A stretch of DNA of 64,000 bases from Gottschalkia acidurici 9a (lineage in GTDB: Bacteria > Bacillota > Clostridia > Tissierellales > Gottschalkiaceae), in NCBI RefSeq assembly GCF_000299355.1, contig NC_018664.1:186001-250000 (forward strand), written 5' to 3'. Of this stretch, positions 57,391 to 64,000 are shown piece by piece. The position numbers and the translations under genes are program-made. The number at the start of each line of letters is the position of its first letter. Position 1 is the first letter of the stretch. Below the pieces are notes generated by a model. It ran no database searches. It had not been told where the DNA came from and worked only from the letters and a program-made list of their open reading frames with translations.

Positions 57391-59616
57391 GTGATAACAC
57401 TACAGGGAGATATAGAAGAAATAATATTTCATAATGAGGATAATGGATACACTGTAGCCATATTAGGAACAGAAGATGATGTAGTAACTATAGTAGGAAA
57501 TATCCCTTTAATCAGAGACGGAGAATCATTGAAAGTACATGGAACAATAATAAATCACCCTACATACGGAGAACAGCTAAAAGTAGAAGCATATGAGCTA
57601 ATAGCACCAGCTACAATTAATGGAATAATAAAATATTTATCATCAGGTTTAATACCGGGAATAGGTCCTAAAACGGCAGAAAGAATAGTAGAAAGATTTG
57701 GAACAGATTCACTGGACATACTTCAGTATAATCCTAATAGGTTAAAAGAAATAGAGGGAATCGGGGACAAAAAGTTAGAAAAGATAGTGGCATCATTTGA
57801 AGAACAAAGAGAATTAAAAGATATAATGGTATTTTTACAACAGTATGATATAACTCCAGCATTAGGAATAAAGATATATAAAAAGTATGGTACGGAGACC
57901 ATAGAAAAAGTTCAGGAAAATCCTTATAGATTATCAGAAGAAATAATAGGAATAGGATTTAAGTTAGCAGATAAAATAGCAAAAAGCATGGGTGTTGAAC
58001 CAAACTCTAGTTATAGAATAAGTGCGGGAATTAAATTTTGTTTAACTGGATTTGCATCAGAAGGCCATACATATGCACCAAGGCAAGAACTAATACATAA
58101 ATGTTCAAGATTACTGGAAGTAGATAATACATTAGTTGAAGAAGGACTTATGGATTTAGCATTAAGGCAAGAAGTACAATTAGAAAACTTTGATGATGAA
58201 ATATGCGTGTACTATATGCCATACTATTACGCAGAGACTAATGTAAGCAAAAAGATAATAGAATTATCACAAAGTGAAATAAAAAAGTTAGAAGTAAATA
58301 TAGAAAATGAAATAGAAGAACTAGAGAGCGAAAATAATATAAGTTTAGCAGATAATCAAAAAGAAGCTATTAGACAATCAGTAGAAAACGGATTATTAGT
58401 AATAACAGGAGGACCTGGAACAGGTAAGACCACGACTATAAATACAATAATACAGCTATTTGAAAGTCAGGATTTAAAAATACATTTAGCGGCACCAACA
58501 GGAAGAGCAGCTAAGAGAATGAGCGAGGCTACTGGAAGAGAAGCTAAAACAATACATAGGCTATTAGAGTATGGATTTGTGGACGAGAGTATTGGGATGA
58601 TATTTTCAAAGGACGAGGGAACTCCGCTAGAAACAGATGTGATAATAATAGATGAAATGTCAATGGTAGATATATTACTTATGAACAATTTATTAAAGGC
58701 AATTATGCCAGGAACTAGAGTAATATTAGTGGGAGATACAGATCAGTTACCATCAGTAGGAGCAGGAAATGTACTAAAAGATATAATAGAAAGTAAAATA
58801 GTAAAAGTAGTAAAGTTAGATGAGATCTTTAGACAAGCACAGGAAAGCATGATAATAGTGAATGCACATAAGATAAATAAGGGAGAACATCCTAAGTTGA
58901 ATGTAAAAGATAAGGACTTCTTCTTTCTAAATGGACAAAAACCGGAGGTTGTAGTAAAAACGGTAATAGATTTAGCGAAGGAGAGACTTCCTAAATATAA
59001 TGGATATGACCCAATAAAAGATATACAGATACTTTCATGTAGTAGAAAAGGCGACGTAGGGGTTAATATACTAAACGATAAACTACAAGAGGCATTGAAT
59101 CCAAAAGCAAGGTATAAAAGTGAGAGAAAAATAGGTGACCAGATACTAAGAGTCGGAGATAAGATAATGCAGATAAAAAATAACTATAATACAAAGTGGA
59201 AGTTATTAGAGGGGGATAGGATCACACAAGAAGGAGAAGGCGTATTTAATGGAGATTTTGGATTAATAACAGATATAGATGAAGAAGAAAATGAATTAGT
59301 AGTATTATTTGATGATAACAGAGAAGTAATATATAATTTTAGTCAATTAGATGAGATAAGATTAGCGTATGCAACCACAGTTCACAAAAGTCAAGGTAGT
59401 GAATTTCCAGTCGTAATAATGCCAATATATTGGGGACCACCAATGCTATTAATGAGAAATCTATTATATACAGCAATAACTAGAGCAAAGGAACTAGTAG
59501 TTTTAGTGGGAGATCAAAAATGTTTGGGGTATATGATAAATAATAATAAAATAACTAAGAGATATTCAGGGCTCAATAAGAGGTTGTTTAAAGTTTTTGA
59601 GTATTTAATGAGGTGA
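57391..59616 (+). CDS. recD2: RecD2-type ATP-dependent DNA helicase
   Basis: 741 residues, 5'-3' helicase acting in DNA repair without RecBC. N-terminal OB-like domain and helix-hairpin-helix repeats (GLIPGIGPKTAERIV, LKEIEGIGDKKLEKIV), then the helicase core: Walker A TGGPGTGKTTT, Walker B IIDEMSMVD, VLVGDTDQLPSVGAGNVL and the C-terminal TTVHKSQGSEFPVVI. GTG start behind GGAGGG. Its stop overlaps the start of comF. Confidence 0.95.
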   Translation: MITLQGDIEEIIFHNEDNGYTVAILGTEDDVVTIVGNIPLIRDGESLKVHGTIINHPTYGEQLKVEAYELIAPATINGIIKYLSSGLIPGIGPKTAERIVERFGTDSLDILQYNPNRLKEIEGIGDKKLEKIVASFEEQRELKDIMVFLQQYDITPALGIKIYKKYGTETIEKVQENPYRLSEEIIGIGFKLADKIAKSMGVEPNSSYRISAGIKFCLTGFASEGHTYAPRQELIHKCSRLLEVDNTLVEEGLMDLALRQEVQLENFDDEICVYYMPYYYAETNVSKKIIELSQSEIKKLEVNIENEIEELESENNISLADNQKEAIRQSVENGLLVITGGPGTGKTTTINTIIQLFESQDLKIHLAAPTGRAAKRMSEATGREAKTIHRLLEYGFVDESIGMIFSKDEGTPLETDVIIIDEMSMVDILLMNNLLKAIMPGTRVILVGDTDQLPSVGAGNVLKDIIESKIVKVVKLDEIFRQAQESMIIVNAHKINKGEHPKLNVKDKDFFFLNGQKPEVVVKTVIDLAKERLPKYNGYDPIKDIQILSCSRKGDVGVNILNDKLQEALNPKARYKSERKIGDQILRVGDKIMQIKNNYNTKWKLLEGDRITQEGEGVFNGDFGLITDIDEEENELVVLFDDNREVIYNFSQLDEIRLAYATTVHKSQGSEFPVVIMPIYWGPPMLLMRNLLYTAITRAKELVVLVGDQKCLGYMINNNKITKRYSGLNKRLFKVFEYLMR

Positions 59617-60338
59617 TGAAGATTTTTAAAACCTTAATAAACTTAGTATTTCCAGAAAAAAATATATGTTTTATATGTGATGAATATGATATCACTATAA
59701 AAAACAACCTGTGTCCAGACTGCATATCGAAGCTAGTGTTTATAAAAGAAAGTAAGTGCAAAACATGTGGAAGAAAAATAGATACGAATAGTGATAAACT
59801 AATAAAATGTAGAAACTGTCTAAAGACTCCACACTACTTTACTAAGACAGTAGCACCGTTAGTATATAATGAGGCAATAAAAAAGGCTATATACGACTTT
59901 AAATATAATAACAAACCATATATGTACAAGTTGTTTGGGGAACTCATGGTTAAGTCGGTTGTTGATAATGACCTAGAATACATAGATATGATAGTACCAG
60001 TACCACTTCATAAGTATAGACAAAGAAAAAGGGGATTTAACCAGTCCTATCTATTGGCAAAATATATATCAAAAAAATTAGAATTACCAATAGATAAAGA
60101 AAATCTAATAAGAATAACCAAAACACAAGAACAAAATAAACTAAAGAGAAGCGAAAGAATAAGAAATGTAGAAGGAGTTTTTAAAATAATAAAGAAAGAT
60201 ATATTTATCCAAAAGAGAGTACTGTTAATAGACGATATATATACAACAGGATCAACAGTAGATGAATGTTCAAAACTACTATTAGATAATGGAGCAAAAG
60301 AAGTATTTGTGGCAACTATTGCGATTGCCTCACAATAA
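59613..60338 (+). CDS. comFC: ComF family phosphoribosyltransferase-like protein
   Basis: 241 residues. N-terminal zinc knuckles (CFICDEY, CPDCISK, CKTCGRK, CRNCLK), then a phosphoribosyltransferase fold with PVPLHKYRQRKRGFNQS and LIDDIYTTGSTVDEC. ComFC proteins are needed for DNA uptake or processing in transformable bacteria; the biochemical activity is uncertain. The start GTG-ATG overlaps the recD2 stop. Gene order comF-yvyF-flgM-flgN-flgK matches Bacillus subtilis. Confidence 0.93.
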   Translation: MMKIFKTLINLVFPEKNICFICDEYDITIKNNLCPDCISKLVFIKESKCKTCGRKIDTNSDKLIKCRNCLKTPHYFTKTVAPLVYNEAIKKAIYDFKYNNKPYMYKLFGELMVKSVVDNDLEYIDMIVPVPLHKYRQRKRGFNQSYLLAKYISKKLELPIDKENLIRITKTQEQNKLKRSERIRNVEGVFKIIKKDIFIQKRVLLIDDIYTTGSTVDECSKLLLDNGAKEVFVATIAIASQ

Positions 60339-60367
60339 AGGCTATATAACAGATAGGAGGAATAAAT

Positions 60368-60793
60368 ATGGATATAAGAAGCTGTTTAAAATGCGAAAGA
60401 GCATTCTCATATGATGGTGAGGATTTATGCCCAAAGTGTAGATATGAAGATGATGAAGATTTTAAAATAGTAAAAGAATATTTATATGATAATCCAGGAG
60501 CAGATGTAAACAAAGTAACAAAAGAAACAGGAGTAGATCTAAAAAAAATATTACGATATTTAAAAGAAGGTAGAATAGAAATAGCAGAAGGAAGTGCTAA
60601 CACATTGCTTTCGTGTGAAAGATGTGGGAAAGCAGTAAATACAGGTAGATTCTGTAAGAAATGTGTAGCTGAAATGGAAAAAGAATTTAAGGGAGCTATA
60701 GGTGAAATAAAGCCAGAGGCACCAAAGCAAGAGAAAAAGGACTCTAAAAAGGCTGATGAGAAGATGCATGTAGTATTTAGATATAAAAAATAA
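60368..60793 (+). CDS. yvyF: YvyF-like flagellar-operon protein
   Basis: 141 residues. N-terminal zinc ribbon CLKCERAF to CPKCRYE, a winged-helix-like region (DEDFKIVKEYLYDNPGADVN, TGVDLKKILRYLKEGRIEI), a second CERCGKA/CKKC pair, and a Lys-rich tail. This matches the family found between comF and flgM. Function not established; DNA binding is possible. ATG behind GGAGGAA. Confidence 0.85.
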   Translation: MDIRSCLKCERAFSYDGEDLCPKCRYEDDEDFKIVKEYLYDNPGADVNKVTKETGVDLKKILRYLKEGRIEIAEGSANTLLSCERCGKAVNTGRFCKKCVAEMEKEFKGAIGEIKPEAPKQEKKDSKKADEKMHVVFRYKK

Positions 60794-60800
60794 ATAAATT

Positions 60801-60827
60801 TAAAGTATGCCCCGTTTTTACCGATAA
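60801..60827 (+). promoter_or_regulatory. Sigma-D (sigma-28) promoter of flgM
   Basis: TAAA (60801-60804), 15 bases, ACCGATAA (60820-60827), close to the flagellar sigma-D pattern TAAA-N15-GCCGATAT. Located about 40 bases upstream of flgM, as in Bacillus subtilis. Confidence 0.8.
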
Positions 60828-60864
60828 GAAGTATAAGAGTACAGGTAGGAATGGGGTGTTTTTT

Positions 60865-61155
60865 ATGAAGATATTTGGAAATAGAATAGAAAATATTCTT
60901 AACATATATAGAAATAATGGAAATACAAAAAAAGTAAATAAAGCTCAACAATCTAAGAAACCAGACCAAGTTAATATATCAAATATGGCAAGGGATTGTC
61001 AGTTTGCAAAAAATGAAGTTAAAAAATTACCAGACATAAGAACAGAAAAAGTTGAAGAGATAAAAAGACAAATACAAACAGGAACGTACGAAATAAATGC
61101 AGATAAAATAGCAGAGAAAATAGTAGAAAGCTCTAAGATAGATATTAAACTATAA
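60865..61155 (+). CDS. flgM: Anti-sigma-28 factor FlgM
   Basis: 96 residues; binds sigma-D and holds back late flagellar genes until the hook-basal body is ready. The C-terminal sigma-binding helices LPDIRTEKVEEIKRQIQTGT and YEINADKIAEKIVE are the family signature; the N-terminus is basic and disordered. ATG at 60865 behind GGGGTG. Preceded by a sigma-D promoter, which makes negative feedback likely. Confidence 0.9.
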   Translation: MKIFGNRIENILNIYRNNGNTKKVNKAQQSKKPDQVNISNMARDCQFAKNEVKKLPDIRTEKVEEIKRQIQTGTYEINADKIAEKIVESSKIDIKL

Positions 61156-61211
61156 GTGGTAGCTAAGAAGTAAATTTTCTTTATTAATTTAAAAGCTAGG
61201 AAGTGAAACAA

Positions 61212-61703
61212 GTGAAAAAAATACAAATGCTTAAAGATATACTTTTACAAGAAAATGAAATATATAAAAAAATACTAGAACTTGCAAACAAAAAAACACA
61301 GCTTATATCAGAAGATAATATAGATGAAATACAAAAAATAACTAAATTAGAAGAACAATATGTACAAGATGCAAAAATACTAGAATATAAAAGAGAAGAT
61401 AGAATAGCAGAAATAGAAAAAGAGTTGAGTATAGAAAAAGTAATAGATATATCTACACTTTTAAGTCACATATTAGATGAAGAATTAAGAAAAGAGCTAC
61501 AAAGTACAAAAGATGAATTTGCAAAAACACTTACACAATTAAAAACTGTAAATGACTTAAATAATATATTAATAAAGGATGCACTAGAATATATCGGGGT
61601 AAGCTTGAATCTAATGACAGCAGCAACCAGTGAAGGAACATATGGGTCTAAAAGTGGAGAAATAGAAACACAAAATAGAAATTTATTTGACATAAAAGGA
61701 TAG
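61212..61703 (+). CDS. flgN: FlgN-type flagellar export chaperone
   Basis: 163 residues, mostly long helices (LKDILLQENEIYKKILELAN, EIQKITKLEEQYVQDAKILE), ending in a flexible tail; the FlgN/YvyG pattern. It keeps FlgK and FlgL unfolded for export. GTG at 61212 is eight bases after AGGAAG; GTG at 61203 overlaps it. Followed by flgK, its client. Confidence 0.88.
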   Translation: MKKIQMLKDILLQENEIYKKILELANKKTQLISEDNIDEIQKITKLEEQYVQDAKILEYKREDRIAEIEKELSIEKVIDISTLLSHILDEELRKELQSTKDEFAKTLTQLKTVNDLNNILIKDALEYIGVSLNLMTAATSEGTYGSKSGEIETQNRNLFDIKG

Positions 61704-61733
61704 AAAGATAAAAAGAGGGAGAGGCGTGAGAAT

Positions 61734-63212
61734 ATGAGTTCTTTTGGAAGTTTATCTATAGGGATATCAGGATTATTAGCGAATAGAAGGGCATTGGAAA
61801 CAGTGTCACATAATATAGCTAACGCAGATAATCCAACATACACTAGACAGAGAGTTACAAGTGCGGATTCACCGTATATAAATGTTGGAAGTCAAAAGCG
61901 TGGAACAGGAGTAAGTGTTCAATCTATAAATCAAATAAGGGACGAGTTTTTGGACACAAAGCTTAGAAATGAAGTTTCTAAATATGGATACTGGGGACAA
62001 AGATACAGTATCTTTAGTCAAGTTGAAAGCATAATAAATGAAAAAGGTCAAATAAATGACAAGGTAACAGGAGGACTAGCAAAAACAATGGATGACTTCT
62101 GGAAGTCATGGGATGAACTAGCCAAAGATCCAAGTAACTTAACAGTAAGAGGAGTTCTAAAAGAAAGCTCCGAAGGATTTGTTACTGTTGTAAGACATAT
62201 GTATGACCAGTTAGATACATTACAAAAAAACTTAAACACAGAAGTAATAGATTTAGTAGATGAAACTAATAAGATAGCTAGAGAAATAGCAGATTTAAAC
62301 AAAAAAATAGTATCAGGGGAAGCAAGTGGAGTAAAGGCAAATGACTATAGAGATCAAAGAAATGGACTAATAGATAGATTATCTCAGATAGTAGATATAT
62401 CAGTAAGTGAAGATTCAAAAGGATATGTGAATGTAGCCATAGCTGGAACTCATATAGTACTTGAAGGGTCAGCTAAAGAACTAGAGTATAAAACACCTAT
62501 GCCACCTGATAAAGGACACCTAGTAAATGTACATTGGAAAGATGAAAAAGATCCTCTAGTTCTAGGAAAGGACTTAAAGGGTGGAGAATTACTAGCAGTA
62601 TTGCAGGCTAGGGGGAGCGGAGAAGGAAAAAAGCCAAATCCTAATTCAGGTGAATTTATAGAAGTAATACCTACTATGAAAGAAAAATTAAATGAACTCG
62701 TAAGGATTATAGCAACAGCTATAAATGAACAACAAACAAATGGATATACATTGGATAGTGTAGAAGGAGATCCTAAGACGGATAAATTATTTTTTATTTC
62801 TGAGGATGGAGGAGATATAGATGCGAGTAATATAAGATTAAATATAGAGAGTTTAAATGATATAGCAGCATCCGATCAAGCTGGAGTAAAGGGAAATAGC
62901 AAGAATGCAGAAGCAATCCTTAAAATTAGAAAACAACTACTATATAATAGTGGAAAGTTAAATATAGATGATTATTATAGAGACGTAATATCAGACTTCG
63001 GAATAGGCGGAGAAGCAGCATACAATATGATGGAGTCACATGGAAGAATAATAATAGAATTAGACAATAAGAAACAATCTATATCAGCAGTTTCACTAGA
63101 TGAAGAAATGTCAGATATGCTAAAGTTTCAGCATGCGTATTCGGCAAATACAAGGTTTATAAATGCAATAGATGAAATGTTAGATGTGATAATTAATAGA
63201 ATGGGAAGATAA
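61734..63212 (+). CDS. flgK: Flagellar hook-associated protein FlgK, paralogue 1
   Basis: 492 residues. First hook-filament junction protein. N-terminal SIGISGLLANRRALETVSHN and IANADNPTYTRQRV, and C-terminal SVSLDEEMSDMLKFQHAYSA, end ANTRFINAIDEMLDVIINRM, form the paired-helix ends of the family. ATG behind GAGGGAGAGG. A second FlgK-like gene follows after 17 bases. Confidence 0.92.
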   Translation: MSSFGSLSIGISGLLANRRALETVSHNIANADNPTYTRQRVTSADSPYINVGSQKRGTGVSVQSINQIRDEFLDTKLRNEVSKYGYWGQRYSIFSQVESIINEKGQINDKVTGGLAKTMDDFWKSWDELAKDPSNLTVRGVLKESSEGFVTVVRHMYDQLDTLQKNLNTEVIDLVDETNKIAREIADLNKKIVSGEASGVKANDYRDQRNGLIDRLSQIVDISVSEDSKGYVNVAIAGTHIVLEGSAKELEYKTPMPPDKGHLVNVHWKDEKDPLVLGKDLKGGELLAVLQARGSGEGKKPNPNSGEFIEVIPTMKEKLNELVRIIATAINEQQTNGYTLDSVEGDPKTDKLFFISEDGGDIDASNIRLNIESLNDIAASDQAGVKGNSKNAEAILKIRKQLLYNSGKLNIDDYYRDVISDFGIGGEAAYNMMESHGRIIIELDNKKQSISAVSLDEEMSDMLKFQHAYSANTRFINAIDEMLDVIINRMGR

Positions 63213-63229
63213 AATAGGGGGGATGAGTT

Positions 63230-64000
63230 TTGGCTTGGTTAGGACTTAATACGGCGGTATCAGGATTGTTTGGAAGTCAGAGAAAGTTGTATACAGTAAA
63301 TCATAATGTAGCAAATGCAAGTAGAGAGGGTTATTCGAGACAAAAAGTAAATGAAAGTTCGAGTATACCTAGACATATAACAGGAATGGGATATATAGGA
63401 ACAGGGGTAAGCATAAATTCAGTAGATAGGATAAGAGATATATATCTAGATAAAAAGTACAGAACAGAAAGTGCATCTCTTGGAGAATGGAACATAAAGC
63501 AATTAGGATTAAGTGAAATAGAAAATGTACTAAGAGGAAGTCAAGAAGAAGGTATAAATGTAAATATAGATGAATTTTTTAAGGCAATAGGAGATCTTAG
63601 TACAGATCCAAGTGATATGTCACGTAGAACTGCATTCAGAGAAAAGACAAATACACTTAATGTTACTATAAATGAAACAGTTAAAAGATTATATAAACAA
63701 CAAAAAGATATAAACTTTGAAGTAAAAACGAAAGTTAAAGAAATAAATGATTTAGCAGATCAAATAAAGTCTCTAAATGATCAAATATTCGTGATGGAAG
63801 TGGATGGCCATAAAGCGAATGATTTAAGAGATCAAAGAGATATTATAGTAGATAAATTATCACAAATAGTAGATATAGAAGTAGAAGAAAAAGTAGTAAA
63901 TTTAGAAGAGAGCAAACAAAAAGGAAAAATAGAAGTAAGGCAATTTGAAGTACGAATAGGAGGAATGACTTTAGTAGACCATAATAGAACTAGTAAATTA
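63230..64000 (+). CDS. flgK: Flagellar hook-associated protein FlgK, paralogue 2, truncated by the window
   Basis: 257 residues seen, open to the window edge. TTG start behind AGGGGGGATG begins MAWLGLNTAVSGLFGSQRKL and VNHNVANASREGYSRQKVNE, the FlgK N-terminus. It is clearly homologous to the gene just before but diverged (for example RDIYLDKKYRTESASLGEW against RDEFLDTKLRNEVSKYGYW). Probably a second junction protein exported with the same chaperone. A FlgL gene is expected beyond the edge. Confidence 0.85.
   Translation, partial: MAWLGLNTAVSGLFGSQRKLYTVNHNVANASREGYSRQKVNESSSIPRHITGMGYIGTGVSINSVDRIRDIYLDKKYRTESASLGEWNIKQLGLSEIENVLRGSQEEGINVNIDEFFKAIGDLSTDPSDMSRRTAFREKTNTLNVTINETVKRLYKQQKDINFEVKTKVKEINDLADQIKSLNDQIFVMEVDGHKANDLRDQRDIIVDKLSQIVDIEVEEKVVNLEESKQKGKIEVRQFEVRIGGMTLVDHNRTSKL

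Noticed and set aside
60316-60969. Minus-strand frame of 217 codons opposite yvyF and flgM.
   Set aside because: Overlaps two conserved genes and their promoter on the plus strand; Phe/Ser/Leu-rich shadow composition.

Overview
This 64 kb window is AT-rich DNA from the chromosome of a spore-forming, flagellated, Gram-positive Clostridia member. I infer a Peptostreptococcales/Tissierellales-type lineage, without species-level certainty. The basis is the sporulation genes (a Spo0F-like regulator, spoIID, spoIIQ, spoIIID), flagellar genes, many TTG/GTG starts behind strong AGGAGG-type ribosome sites, and an ATP synthase whose c subunit carries the complete sodium-binding signature. No rRNA, tRNA or CRISPR array was seen.

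Layout. 1-4.8 kb: end of a repeat-built surface-type protein, a Spo0F-like response regulator behind a consensus sigma-H promoter, a Cys-rich protein, then fba, fsa and glpX (sugar phosphates). 4.9-11.5 kb: rho, rpmE, a DUF1385 protein, prmC, a two-gene chromate-type transporter, prfA, and a ZIP metal transporter on the minus strand. 11.6-17.7 kb: ywlC, ywlE, rpiB, upp, a dCMP deaminase, tagO-like and mnaA. 17.9-25.2 kb: the complete F-type ATP synthase operon. 25.5-34.3 kb: ywmB-like, murA, spoIID, spoIIQ, spoIIID, mbl, two flagellar rod genes, a rod-binding protein and fabZ. Much of this order is the same as in Bacillus subtilis. 34.3-41.3 kb: an alkaline phosphatase plus YibE/F segment that looks inserted behind fabZ, an SLH protein, a TIM-barrel protein and a phosphohexomutase. 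41.5-48.5 kb: an accessory region with a large secreted glycosidase-family protein, decayed IS200/IS605 and other gene remnants, and small secreted or membrane proteins. 48.5-51.7 kb: SAM-I riboswitch and metK, then a small sigma-factor cassette (sigma factor, DUF1659, DUF2922, YvrJ). 51.9-55.5 kb: a duplicated agr-like peptide signalling locus. 55.7-64 kb: folD, a LexA-controlled ComK-like gene, recD2, comF, and a flagellar hook-junction operon (yvyF-like, flgM, flgN, and two flgK genes in tandem).

Main points of interest. (1) The agr-like locus encodes a membrane protein that looks like the sensor half of AgrC without a kinase domain, a 45-residue AgrD-type pro-peptide and an AgrB-type protease. 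It is duplicated: in the second copy the peptide has stop codons and AgrB is deleted, but the sensor-like frame is still open. (2) A ComK-like protein lies behind a promoter with a LexA box between -35 and -10, next to recD2 and comF. (3) A Spo0F-like gene has a consensus sigma-H promoter, in a group usually thought to lack the phosphorelay. (4) Three conserved genes (ywlC, atpH, spoIIQ) are each broken by a one-base change in a poly-A tract, pointing either to sequence errors or to slippage. (5) phoA-yibEF is bracketed by a duplicated fabZ tail and terminator.
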